Source: DASVTR01 sp036387475 (GTDB taxonomy: Bacteria; Acidobacteriota; Blastocatellia; Pyrinomonadales; Pyrinomonadaceae). Taken from it: 64,000 nt of DNA. Under the pieces are notes generated by a model, which saw nothing but the letters and a program-made list of their open reading frames with translations, ran no database searches and was not told the origin of the DNA. The stretch is taken from contig DASVTR010000018.1 in assembly GCA_036387475.1 (NCBI GenBank), positions 1 to 64,000 of the forward strand, written 5' to 3'. The stretch's first letter is position 1. Each line of letters starts with the position of its first letter. Both the position numbers and the translations under genes were made by a program. Below are positions 10,478-18,666 of this stretch, one piece after another.

Positions 10478-11404
10478 TTAATCTCCCGTTAGATTATTGT
10501 AAGCACGCTCAAATAATTTAATGTAATCACTCACTTTTGTTTTACCCGGCTCGATATAATAAAGGGCTTGCTTCCACTGGGAGATATATTTAGTCATCTT
10601 CGGGGATAGTTGCTTCGCCTCTTCTTCTGAAATCTTAACGAAAAATGCGAAGGTTTTTGAGCCTACCCATTCAATGCCAAACGCGTTAAAAAATCCTGCT
10701 TTGAACGCACTGTAATGTTTGTTGAATTTAGTATCTAGTATCCAACCTCTGCTTTCAACGAGCTTTTCTAATTCTTTTGTATACTTTAGAAAACTCTCAG
10801 CACTTTGTTTGTTGTAATTACTTCTATAGAATGTCTCATCATAAGCTTGCATGCCACTCACGACCTTAGTTCGAGTTTTTCTTTCTTCCTGCTCTAGTTT
10901 ATCAACTAAAAGTAACTGGTTTTCTCCTTCCACCCATCTCTTCACTTCAATCAAATCAACGTTATAGTTAATTTTCTCAACAATACTTAAAGTAGAACGA
11001 AGGATGGATGGAGCTATTATCAAAATCCGTACTTGAAATGTATCCCAAGTTATTAATAAGTCGTCAGGTTTGTTGTCGCACTCCAACCATAAAGATTTTA
11101 TAGAATCAGGATTCGTTTCCGCCCAGAAAGCATATTGCAACACCTGCGGGATTATTGAAGCATCAACAGTAACATTCTTCATTTCAACTATACATATGTT
11201 CCCATCGCTATCTACACCCACAATATCAGGGATACCTGATTTGCTGCCGCCTCTGATTTGTCTTTTAAGGAGAAAAATCTCTTCTAGCAGTTCAGATGTT
11301 TCGAAGATTGTCTTCTCAAATTCTTCTTCTGTCTTGAATGGAGTTGCTAGAAGACTTTTAATACCCGACTTTGATTTCCAAAATAAGTTTGCCACGTAAA
11401 TCAC
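10478..11404 (-). CDS. PD-(D/E)XK nuclease-like protein, probably acquired
   Basis: Protein of 308 residues from GTG 11404. Residues about 58-80 read GIPDIVGVDSDGNICIVEMK, the aspartate, then E-x-K pattern of PD-(D/E)XK nucleases as in NucS/EndA-like and restriction-type proteins. A basic helical region (about 165-250) with several aromatic residues follows. The DNA is clearly richer in A+T than rpiB and deoC on either side. The gene interrupts what would otherwise be an rpiB-deoC pair, with only 9 and 35 bases of spacing. I infer recent insertion in the same orientation. Target and role are unknown. Confidence 0.6.
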   Translation of the reverse strand: MIYVANLFWKSKSGIKSLLATPFKTEEEFEKTIFETSELLEEIFLLKRQIRGGSKSGIPDIVGVDSDGNICIVEMKNVTVDASIIPQVLQYAFWAETNPDSIKSLWLECDNKPDDLLITWDTFQVRILIIAPSILRSTLSIVEKINYNVDLIEVKRWVEGENQLLLVDKLEQEERKTRTKVVSGMQAYDETFYRSNYNKQSAESFLKYTKELEKLVESRGWILDTKFNKHYSAFKAGFFNAFGIEWVGSKTFAFFVKISEEEAKQLSPKMTKYISQWKQALYYIEPGKTKVSDYIKLFERAYNNLTGD

Positions 11405-11413
11405 CTTTTACTA

Positions 11414-12280
11414 TTAACATTTGTACTGACGCTCAATAGCTTCAATCTTAGCAACGCGTTTGCGGTGGCGTTCTTCGCTGATTTCCGTGGAGAGCCATGC
11501 TTTGACTATCTCGCGCATCTCGGCTGTGTTGATGGTTGAGCTTCCGAGCGTGAGGACGTTGGCGTCGTTGTGCTCGCGGGAGTTCTTGGCGACGGCGACC
11601 GAGTAGCAGGCGGCGGCGCGGACGCCGGGCACTTTGTTGGCGGTCATGGCGGAGCCGACGCCTGCGCCGTCGATGATAATGCCGACATCTGCATTGTGTT
11701 CGGCGACGGCGCGGGCGACCGCGTGTGCGAAGTCCGGGTAGTCAACGGCGTCAGTGGAGTTTGTGCCGTAATCGTGGACGCGATGGCCTTGTTCGGCGAG
11801 GAAGGTTTTGAGTTCTTCCTTCATCTTGTAGCCACCATGGTCTGCTCCGACGGCTATCATCTTCGTCTCGCGCGAGCCGCGACGCGGGACGCGCCGGATG
11901 AGTTCTATGCGTCGCTCGCGCACGATGTCTGCGGCCAGTGGCGTCAGTCGAGCGCCCTCAGCGATACGCAGGCGCGAGCCTTCGGCGAGGTCGTGCACGT
12001 CCGTTTCAGTAATCACCGTCTTGGAGGATTCGTCGCGCGTGAAGGGGCTTTCGGTCTCCTTGCCGGAAGCTTGCTCTGGCGCGATGTTGATGAAGCGGCT
12101 CGGCGTCGAAGAGGCAGATGATGTTGGAGAAGCAGCGGGTGCTGTTGTTTGTTCCGGTGCTGAGACAGCGGAAGGAGCACTGCTGCTCGTCGTCGTTTCA
12201 TCTTCGGCGGGCAGGGCGTTGTTTAGCACGTCGCGCACGAGAGCGCGAACGCGGTCGCGTGTTTCTCTATCGTCCGGCAT
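11414..12280 (-). CDS. rpiB: Ribose-5-phosphate isomerase B-type protein with long N-terminal extension
   Basis: Sugar-phosphate isomerase of the RpiB/LacAB family. Residues about 141-288 form the core: IAVGADHGGYKMKEELK, YGTNSTDAVDYPDFAH, GIIIDGAGVGSAMTANK and REHNDANVLTLGS. The usual catalytic Cys in the GTG loop is replaced by Ala (DGAGVG), a variation that can mark other substrates. Residues 1-140 are extra. A Ser/Thr/Ala/Pro-rich linker (about 25-65) precedes ITETDVHDLAEGSRLRIAEG...LTPLAADIVRERRIEL, a motif found on several microcompartment-associated enzymes (recollection). AAGGA precedes the ATG. With deoC and deoB it points to deoxyribose/ribose phosphate handling. Confidence 0.88.
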   Translation of the reverse strand: MPDDRETRDRVRALVRDVLNNALPAEDETTTSSSAPSAVSAPEQTTAPAASPTSSASSTPSRFINIAPEQASGKETESPFTRDESSKTVITETDVHDLAEGSRLRIAEGARLTPLAADIVRERRIELIRRVPRRGSRETKMIAVGADHGGYKMKEELKTFLAEQGHRVHDYGTNSTDAVDYPDFAHAVARAVAEHNADVGIIIDGAGVGSAMTANKVPGVRAAACYSVAVAKNSREHNDANVLTLGSSTINTAEMREIVKAWLSTEISEERHRKRVAKIEAIERQYKC

Positions 12281-12314
12281 AGAATCCTTGAAGTTGGTGC
12301 TGGCTTAGAACGGC

Positions 12315-13397
12315 TTATGCCAGCTTCTCGTCGCGCAAATCGAGCAGCCGTCCGGCGTGTGCTGTCACCTTATTTGCTTTGACTGTGAAATCCACGCGGC
12401 CCAGGTAGATACCGCTCTTGCCAACCTGAAAAATGACCGTGTTTTTGCCTGACGGCTGGCGTGCGAGCACGGGCTGTTTCATGAAAGTATGCGTGTGGCC
12501 GCTGGCGATAAAGTCTATGCCGTCCACCTGCTCTACCACCTGCGAATCGCCGAGGTCGTCGCCTTTGGGTCGTGGATAATAGCCGAGGTGCGAAATGCCT
12601 ATGACCATCGCGCAACGCTCATGCTCGCGCAACGCGCGCACAGCGCCGCGCGCCATCCTGACTGGGTCAATGTATTTTAGTCCCTTGAAACTCTCCGGCG
12701 GGTTCAAGCCTTCGAGCTTGATGCCGAGGCCGAAGAGGCCGATGCGTATGCCGCCGAATTCGCGTATGACGTAAGGCTTAACGCGCTTCTCGATGGCCGT
12801 GCCGCGCACGTCGTAGTTGGCGGAGACGAAATCAAATTTGGCAAACTTCATCGCTTCGGCCAGTGCCTCTATGCCGTTATCGAAGTCGTGATTGCCGAGC
12901 GTCACCACGTCGTAGCCGACCGCAGACATAGCCTTGTATTCCACCTCGCCCTTGTAGAGATTAAAATACGGCGTGCCCTGAAAGCTATCGCCCGCGTCAA
13001 CAAGTAAGGTGTTCGGATTCTCCTTGCGTATACGCTTGACGAGTGTGGCGCGGCGGGCCACGCCGCCAAGCCCCGCGTAGCGGTCGTTGGCCGGAAGCGG
13101 GTCAATCTGCGAATGCTGGTCGTTGGTGTGGAGGATGGTGATAAGCGTCTCGCCCTCTTTAGGCTCAAGTAGGGGAGCGAAGAAACTGGAAGGCTCAGTG
13201 GCGTTGACTAAAGACGAAAAGGCACTCCGGCTCGTCAATGCCAGCGCCGCGCTGCCCATCAGCGTCGCACCTAGAAACTGCCGCCGGGATAGCATAGGAC
13301 TTTTGACTTTTGACTTTTGACTACGGGCTTCAGGCTTCGGACTTTGGCCTTTTGACCTCAGACTCTGGACTTCAAACTCTTTACTCTTGCTTTTCAT
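12315..13397 (-). CDS. 5'-nucleotidase, metallophosphoesterase half (Tat-exported)
   Basis: Catalytic half of a 5'-nucleotidase/UshA-type enzyme that dephosphorylates nucleotides outside the cytoplasm. The metal-binding motifs are present: HTNDQHSQ, DAGDSFQG, LGNHDFDNG and SGHTHTF. A Tat signal (SRRQFLGATLMGSAALALTS) follows an unusual 34-residue Lys/Ser-rich leader that is translated from heptanucleotide repeats at 13296-13395. AGGAGG at 13409-13414 and a 4-base overlap with the stop of the upstream gene support the start at 13397 over the internal ATG at 13295. The C-terminal nucleotide-binding domain of UshA is absent and is encoded by the adjacent gene. Confidence 0.9.
   Translation of the reverse strand: MKSKSKEFEVQSLRSKGQSPKPEARSQKSKVKSPMLSRRQFLGATLMGSAALALTSRSAFSSLVNATEPSSFFAPLLEPKEGETLITILHTNDQHSQIDPLPANDRYAGLGGVARRATLVKRIRKENPNTLLVDAGDSFQGTPYFNLYKGEVEYKAMSAVGYDVVTLGNHDFDNGIEALAEAMKFAKFDFVSANYDVRGTAIEKRVKPYVIREFGGIRIGLFGLGIKLEGLNPPESFKGLKYIDPVRMARGAVRALREHERCAMVIGISHLGYYPRPKGDDLGDSQVVEQVDGIDFIASGHTHTFMKQPVLARQPSGKNTVIFQVGKSGIYLGRVDFTVKANKVTAHAGRLLDLRDEKLA
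13296..13385. repeat. Heptanucleotide repeat tract inside a coding start
   Basis: At 13297-13321 the heptamer GACTTTT is repeated head to tail (plus-strand reading), and degenerate relatives (ggcttcagg, ggactttgg, ctctggact) continue to about 13385. Heptameric short tandem repeats of this kind are known from cyanobacteria. Here the tract encodes the leader of the 5'-nucleotidase. Confidence 0.7.
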
Positions 13398-14311
13398 GGT
13401 TGCGCGTCCTCCTCTGTCTTCGCCGGAGTGCTGCGGTCATATTTGAAGCGACCGTCGAGCGCAGCCTTCAGACTCCTGCCAGCCGCCGTCTCAGCCTTGA
13501 CGTAATCGAGCACAGCGTCACGCATCGTCAAGCCCAGTTCGCGGACGTTCTTGCCTTCCTGCAAGACGGCGTAATCGCCGCCGCGCTTCACCAAGTAATC
13601 AATCGTCACAATCGTGTACGTGGCCTTGGGGTCAATGTCGCGCTCTTCACCGGCAGCGCCGAGCTTGACCGTGACGATTTCGCCCTGCTTCTTCTCAGGG
13701 TTGTTGCGATAGACGATTCGCGCGCCCGCCTGCGCGTTGCGCCGCGCGACCGTCACATCCAGAAAGCGCCGCAACTGCTCGCCCGTCAAATCGAGCGTGA
13801 CGAGCGCGTTCTCAAACGGCAGCAGTTGAAAAATGTCGCTCGTGCTGACATCTCCCGCCGGAATCTGATTTTTCCTGAGGCCGCTGCTATTCATGACGGC
13901 GAGAAGGACGGGCTTGCCGAGCTTGACCTGCGCGCGAGCACGCAGGGCGTCGGCGACGAAATTGCCGAGCGAGCCGCCGCCCATTCCGCCTTTCTTCAAG
14001 TCGCCTTCGAGCTTGCCAATCGGCTTCTCAAGCTCTCGCACCTTCACGCTGTACGGAGCTATCGCTGCCTCGACCGCAGGGTCAGCATCCACACTCCCGT
14101 CTATGGCTCGCTCGCTGGCCTTGACGTTAATGTCGAGCGGCGCTGGCGGCTGTGCAGCCGTCGAGCCGTTCGTCTGCGTACTACCATTGGCGGGCGACGT
14201 TGCAGGACGCGCCGCCGTCCCGCCCTGTTGCGCTCGAACGATGCGCGTCTCCGACAGCATCCCGGCCAGGAGCAGCAACAGAGCAGCGACAGACAAATTT
14301 AAATTTTTCAC
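13394..14311 (-). CDS. 5'-nucleotidase C-terminal domain protein (Sec-exported)
   Basis: This 305-residue protein matches the C-terminal, nucleotide-binding domain of UshA/5'-nucleotidase: SLGNFVADALRARAQV, AVMNSSGLRKNQIPAGDVSTSDIFQLLPFENALVTLDLTG (in parts) and IVTIDYLVKRGGDYAVL. A Sec signal peptide covers about residues 1-27, and a Thr/Gln/Pro-rich linker runs to about 60. The metallophosphoesterase domain is missing and is encoded by the next gene downstream, which overlaps by four bases. The two would have to assemble after export by different routes (Sec here, Tat for the partner). This is the reverse of the domain order in the single-chain enzyme. Confidence 0.88.
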   Translation of the reverse strand: MKNLNLSVAALLLLLAGMLSETRIVRAQQGGTAARPATSPANGSTQTNGSTAAQPPAPLDINVKASERAIDGSVDADPAVEAAIAPYSVKVRELEKPIGKLEGDLKKGGMGGGSLGNFVADALRARAQVKLGKPVLLAVMNSSGLRKNQIPAGDVSTSDIFQLLPFENALVTLDLTGEQLRRFLDVTVARRNAQAGARIVYRNNPEKKQGEIVTVKLGAAGEERDIDPKATYTIVTIDYLVKRGGDYAVLQEGKNVRELGLTMRDAVLDYVKAETAAGRSLKAALDGRFKYDRSTPAKTEEDAQP

Positions 14312-14371
14312 TGTTTCTTCCTTTAGCTATGAATGCTTCTTCGCTTCGGCGTTCACCCCTACGTTCTGTTT

Positions 14372-14608
14372 TCAAGCCGCTCGCAGCAGAGACTTTTCGA
14401 CAGCCTTCGGCAATTCGACGAAGACAAAATACTCCGCCGGATACAAGTAGTCCTCGCCGCTTTCATCTATCACACGAATATCGCCATCTACCGCTGCATC
14501 TTCATCGGGCAAAACGCAGTAGATTTTATGAAGTTCCAATGAGGCCGGATAATCCGGATTGTTGATGCAGACGGCAAACTGCCTGACGGCTCTCTTTTCT
14601 TGTTTCAT
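14372..14608 (-). CDS. Small conserved hypothetical protein
   Basis: 78 residues from ATG 14608; an upstream in-frame start at 14677 adds an unlikely leader. The sequence AVCINNPDYPASLELHKIYC...EDYLYPAEYFVFVELP looks like a short beta-rich domain. I recognise close relatives as small uncharacterised proteins of cyanobacteria and acidobacteria, but no function is known to me. It lies upstream of the split 5'-nucleotidase genes on the same strand, with a 60-base gap. Confidence 0.65.
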   Translation of the reverse strand: MKQEKRAVRQFAVCINNPDYPASLELHKIYCVLPDEDAAVDGDIRVIDESGEDYLYPAEYFVFVELPKAVEKSLLRAA

Positions 14609-14769
14609 TTTTCTAATCCAACATTGACCTGCGGGAGTTGCTCCAATAGTATGTCGCACCATAGGGCAGACACGCAATCGTCAGGGAAACTATTTAATCA
14701 TCAGAGTCATTAGAAAAAATGAAACAATGATTAAATGAATCAACGAATCAATTTCATTTGGAGGCAATC

Positions 14770-15342
14770 TTGGCTACGACATCCTCTCAACTGACTTCGG
14801 AATTCAGCAATCCAAACCTCGAACCGATGCTCTCCGCAGAGCAGATTCAAACGCGCATAACGGAACTCGGCGCAGAGATTGCCCGCGATTACAGCGGGCG
14901 TAATCCCCTGGTGGTCGGCGTTCTCAAAGGCGCGTGCATTTTCATCAGCGACCTACTGCGCTCCATCGACGCCCAACTCGGCATCGAGTTTATGGCGATT
15001 TCCAGCTACGGCTCTTCGACGCGCACGTCCGGCGAAGTGCGTATCATCAAAGACCTGGACGTGGCGATTGAGGGACGCGACATCATCGTCGTCGAAGACA
15101 TCGTTGACACGGGACTCACTCTCTCTTACCTGCTGGCGAATCTAAAATCGCGCGGCGCGAAGAGCGTCAAGCTCGTCGCCCTCCTCGACAAACCCGAAAG
15201 GCGCAGGGCGGGCGTCAGCGTCGAAATCAACTACCTCGGCTTTACCATCCCCGATGCCTTCGTCGTCGGCTACGGCCTGGACTTCGCCGAGCGCTATCGC
15301 AACCTCCCCTACATCGCAATACTCAAAGACCCAAACGCTTAA
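14770..15342 (+). CDS. hpt: Hypoxanthine phosphoribosyltransferase
   Basis: Purine salvage enzyme that converts hypoxanthine or guanine and PRPP to IMP or GMP. The type I PRTase fold is clear: GVLKGACIFISDLLR, SYGSSTRTSGEV, the PRPP loop IIVVEDIVDTGLTLSYL at about 100-116, and LDKPERR followed by FVVGYGLDFAERYRNLPYIA. I place the start at TTG 14770 because GGAGG ends five bases upstream. An alternative TTG at 14758 would put that site inside the gene. The product has 190 residues. It lies divergent from the split 5'-nucleotidase genes, which fits a shared nucleotide salvage theme. Confidence 0.95.
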   Translation: MATTSSQLTSEFSNPNLEPMLSAEQIQTRITELGAEIARDYSGRNPLVVGVLKGACIFISDLLRSIDAQLGIEFMAISSYGSSTRTSGEVRIIKDLDVAIEGRDIIVVEDIVDTGLTLSYLLANLKSRGAKSVKLVALLDKPERRRAGVSVEINYLGFTIPDAFVVGYGLDFAERYRNLPYIAILKDPNA

Positions 15343-15358
15343 ATTAAACGATGAACGC

Positions 15359-15416
15359 GGAACGATGAACGATGAAGTATAAGCAGCTTGTCTTTCAGTT
15401 CATCGTTTATCGTTCC
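15359..15416. repeat. Hairpin repeat after hpt
   Basis: Arms 15359-15376 and 15399-15416 are 18-base reverse complements with one mismatch, and the loop carries AAGCAGCTTG at 15381-15390. Both arms and loop match the copy at 9466-9514. It lies between hpt and the next plus-strand gene and may be an RNA hairpin or terminator. Confidence 0.8.
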
Positions 15417-15448
15417 TACTTCCTAGTTCCAAACCCGGAGAATTATTC

Positions 15449-16336
15449 ATGAAGCGATTACTCATCATCTGTGCACTGTTCGTCATGTGCGGGAGCGCGG
15501 AGAGCGTCCGCGCGCAGCAGCAGGACTTTTCGGGCGTCGAAATCAAGGCTGAAAAGGTGGCGGGCAATATCTATATGTTGACCGGCGCGGGCGGCAACAT
15601 CGGCGTCTCGGCTGGCGCGGACGGCATTCTGATTGTTGACGATCAGTTTGCGCCGCTCGCCGAGAAGATTCGCGCCGCGCTCAAGCAACTCGGCGCTGGC
15701 GGCCCGCTCAAGTTTGTGCTTAACACACACTGGCACGGCGACCACACCGGCGGCAACGCACAATTCGGAAGAGAAGCTCCGATTATCGCTCATGATAATG
15801 TGCGGCGGCGTCTCTCGACCGAGCAGAAAGTTCTAGGCAATACAGTCCCCGCTGCGCCGAATGAAGCGTTGCCCGTCATCACCTTCAATCAATCTCTGTC
15901 GGTTCACTTCAACGGCGAAGAGATACGCGTCATACATTATCCGCAAGGGCATACGGACGGCGACAGCGTGATTTTCTTTACACGCTCAAACGTCGTTCAC
16001 ATGGGCGACCATTTTTTCGCCGGTAAATTTCCGTTCGTTGATATAGACAACGGCGGAAACGTCATCGGACTGACGAAGAACGTCGCGGAGATTATCAAGA
16101 AACTGCCCGCCGGAGTGAAAATCATCCCCGGCCACGGCCCGCTCTCCGCCCAGCGCGATTTGGAGCTTTATCATCGCATGCTCGTCGAAACGACCGAGAT
16201 CGTCCGCAAGCAAAAGCAGGCGGGCAAAACGCTCGAACAGATTAAAGCGCAGGGTCTTCCCGCCGTATGGAAAGATTGGGGAACGGGCTTTATCAACACA
16301 GAGAGATGGATCGAACTCATCTACCGCAGCCTGTAA
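15449..16336 (+). CDS. Exported metallo-beta-lactamase-fold hydrolase
   Basis: 295 residues with a Sec signal peptide (about 1-23, ending in VRAQQ). The metal site is complete: THWHGDHTGGN at about 91-101, a further His in YPQGHTDGDS, Asp in HMGDHFF, and the last His in IIPGHGP. This matches the subclass B3-like/Zn hydrolase group common in acidobacteria. Members include lactonases and beta-lactamases, so the substrate is open. GGAG precedes the ATG. It probably acts in the periplasm. Confidence 0.85.
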   Translation: MKRLLIICALFVMCGSAESVRAQQQDFSGVEIKAEKVAGNIYMLTGAGGNIGVSAGADGILIVDDQFAPLAEKIRAALKQLGAGGPLKFVLNTHWHGDHTGGNAQFGREAPIIAHDNVRRRLSTEQKVLGNTVPAAPNEALPVITFNQSLSVHFNGEEIRVIHYPQGHTDGDSVIFFTRSNVVHMGDHFFAGKFPFVDIDNGGNVIGLTKNVAEIIKKLPAGVKIIPGHGPLSAQRDLELYHRMLVETTEIVRKQKQAGKTLEQIKAQGLPAVWKDWGTGFINTERWIELIYRSL

Positions 16337-16353
16337 AAGCAGAATTCAGAATC

Positions 16354-16435
16354 CAGAATTCAGGAGTCAGAAGAACAGAACATCAGTAAAAGCGGGTTGC
16401 AGCCGATTATTCTGGCTTCTGACTCCTGAATTCTG
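16354..16435. terminator. Inverted repeat between convergent genes, likely bidirectional terminator
   Basis: Arms 16354-16373 and 16416-16435 are exact 20-base reverse complements containing CAGAATTCAGGAGTCAGAAG. A partial extra copy of the left-arm word lies at 16339-16349. It sits between the stop of the hydrolase (16336) and the stop of the convergent peptidase (16438), as a bidirectional terminator would. It differs from the GATGAA family but resembles it in layout. No classic U-tract is present. Confidence 0.6.
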
Positions 16436-16437
16436 CT

Positions 16438-18558
16438 TTATCGCGTTATTCCCAGTTGCCAGAGCATGAAGGCGTAGTCGAAGGCGATATCGCGTAGAAA
16501 GTCGTAGCGGCCCGATGCGCCGCCGTGGCCCGCGCCCATGTTGGTTTTGAAGAGCAGCGGATTCTTGTCCGTCTTCGTGGCGCGCAGCCGTGCGACGTAC
16601 TTGGCAGGCTCCCAGTACATGACCTGACTGTCGTTGAGCGAAGTCCTGACGAGAATCGCCGGATAGTCTTTCGCCGCGATGTTTTCATATGGCGAGTAAG
16701 ACTTCATGTAATCATATTCGGCCTTGACCTTCGGATTGCCCCACTCCTGAAACTCACCGACCGTTAAAGGCAGCGTTTCATCGAGCATCGTATTGATGAC
16801 ATCAACGAACGGCACTTGCACGACAGCCGCCTTGAAGAGGTCTGGCCGGAGATTCAGCACCGCGCCCATCAACAGCCCGCCCGCGCTGCCGCCCGTGATG
16901 ACGAGCCTGTCCTTCGACGTGTACTTTTCTCCGACGAGGTGTTCCGCCGCGGCTATGAAATCCGTAAACGTATTGCGCTTAAACATCATCTTGCCTTGGT
17001 CGTGCCAGACTTCGCCCATCTCGCCGCCGCCGCGTATGTGTGCGATGGCGAAGACGACGCCGCGATTCAGGAGGCTCAGGCGCGCAGAGCTAAAGTTGAT
17101 GGGCAGCGGGTAGCCGTAAGCGCCGTAGCCGTTTAAGAGCAGCGGGCGTGCGCCGTCGCGCCGCAAATCCTTTTTGTAGACGATGGAGATGGGAATTCGC
17201 ACGCCGTCCGTGGCCGTAGCGTAGATGCGCTCCGAGCCGTACTGCGATGGATCATAGCCGCCGCGCACTTCCGTTTGCTTGAGAAGAATTCGCTTGCGCG
17301 TCTTTGTGTCATAGTCGAAGACCGAAGCAGGCGTGATGAAAGATTGATAGGTAAAGCGCAGGACGCTCGTGTTGAACTCCAGGTTGGCGCTCGGCGCAGC
17401 GGAATAGACGGGTTCAGGAAACTCTACGTTATGCACCTTGCCGGTCTTAAACTCTGTGACGCGCATCTTCTGCAAGCCCTTGTCGCGCTCGTAGGCGACA
17501 AAGTAGTCGGCGAAGAAATCCGTCTCTTCCAGCAACACTTCGGGGCGATGCGCGATGACTTCCTTCCAATTCTTTTTGGCCGGATTACTGATGGGCGCTG
17601 AGACGAGGCGAAAATTTTTCGCGCCCTCGTTGGTGCGGATGTAGAACTGCTCATTGTGGTGGTCAACGTAATAGCGGTGCATGCTCTCGCGCGGCAGCAA
17701 GACCTTGAGTGAATCATCAGGCTTATCGGCGGAGAGATAGCGAACTTCCGTGCTGTTGAAGCTGTCGGAAGTCAGGATGATGAAAGCGCGGCTGCGCGGG
17801 CGTTTGGCTTCGATATTAAATAGTTCATCCTTCTCTTCGTAAAGCAAATCGTCTGTCGTTTGTGAGAGCGTGTGACGATAGAAGCGGTGCGAGCGTTTGG
17901 AAACAGGGTCTTCGACCGTATAGAAGAGAGTCTTATTATCGTTGGCCCAGGCGACGGACGTGACTCTCTCGGCGGTGTCGGGCAAGAGCTTTCCAGTGCG
18001 CAGGTCTTTGATGTGCAGCCTGTATTGACGAAAGCCCGTCGTGTCAGAGGTGTAAGCCAGCAAGTTGCCGTCGTTGCTGACGGCATACTGGTCTATGGAA
18101 AAGAATTTCAACCCCTTCGCCAGCTCGTTCAAATCGAGTGTAATCTCTTCGGCGGCTGTTAGGTTGCCGCGCTTGCGCGCGTAGATCGGATACTGCTTGC
18201 CCTGCTCCGTGCGCGAGTAATAAAAGTAGTCGCCGTACCTGTAGGGCACGTTCGTGTCCGTCTCTTTAATCCTTCCGAGCATCTCCTTGTAGAGCGCGTT
18301 CTGGAAATCTTCGGTCGGCTTCATCAAGGCGTCCGTGTAGGCGTTTTCCGCCTCAAGGTAGGCGATGACTTCGGGACTGCTTTTCTCGCGCATCCAGAAA
18401 TAGTTATCAATCAACACCTCGCCATGGAGGTCTATCTTCTTTTCGACTTTTCTGGCGGCGGGCGGCGTCGGCATTGTGTTTTCCGTCTGGGCCATTGCGG
18501 TCGCAGAATTAAATAGCAGCGTTCCGAGCAACGCGAGATAATAAACAATCCTTTTCAT
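16438..18558 (-). CDS. ptrB: Oligopeptidase B-type serine peptidase, exported
   Basis: S9A family peptidase that cleaves short peptides after basic residues. A signal peptide occupies about residues 1-25 (ALLGTLLFNSATAMAQ), which is unusual for a family that is often cytoplasmic. Beta-propeller segments fill about 40-430. The catalytic domain has GYGAYGYPLPINFSS, HIRGGGEMGEVWHDQGK, the nucleophile serine in ITGGSAGGLLMGAV and the histidine in GAGHGGASGRYD. The acidic VQVPFVDVINTMLD and EWGNP stretch is the oligopeptidase B hallmark. ATG 18558 is chosen because GGAGA lies seven bases upstream. The TTG at 18570 would swallow that site. The product has 706 residues. Confidence 0.93.
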   Translation of the reverse strand: MKRIVYYLALLGTLLFNSATAMAQTENTMPTPPAARKVEKKIDLHGEVLIDNYFWMREKSSPEVIAYLEAENAYTDALMKPTEDFQNALYKEMLGRIKETDTNVPYRYGDYFYYSRTEQGKQYPIYARKRGNLTAAEEITLDLNELAKGLKFFSIDQYAVSNDGNLLAYTSDTTGFRQYRLHIKDLRTGKLLPDTAERVTSVAWANDNKTLFYTVEDPVSKRSHRFYRHTLSQTTDDLLYEEKDELFNIEAKRPRSRAFIILTSDSFNSTEVRYLSADKPDDSLKVLLPRESMHRYYVDHHNEQFYIRTNEGAKNFRLVSAPISNPAKKNWKEVIAHRPEVLLEETDFFADYFVAYERDKGLQKMRVTEFKTGKVHNVEFPEPVYSAAPSANLEFNTSVLRFTYQSFITPASVFDYDTKTRKRILLKQTEVRGGYDPSQYGSERIYATATDGVRIPISIVYKKDLRRDGARPLLLNGYGAYGYPLPINFSSARLSLLNRGVVFAIAHIRGGGEMGEVWHDQGKMMFKRNTFTDFIAAAEHLVGEKYTSKDRLVITGGSAGGLLMGAVLNLRPDLFKAAVVQVPFVDVINTMLDETLPLTVGEFQEWGNPKVKAEYDYMKSYSPYENIAAKDYPAILVRTSLNDSQVMYWEPAKYVARLRATKTDKNPLLFKTNMGAGHGGASGRYDFLRDIAFDYAFMLWQLGITR

Positions 18559-18666
18559 AATCGTCTCCAAACGTGAGTTTCAAGATTGCGCTCACAACGG
18601 GCGCAGGACAAGTGATGATAATATGAAGACCCGAAAGAGAGAGGGGCTTGTTCCCATCCCTGCGCT

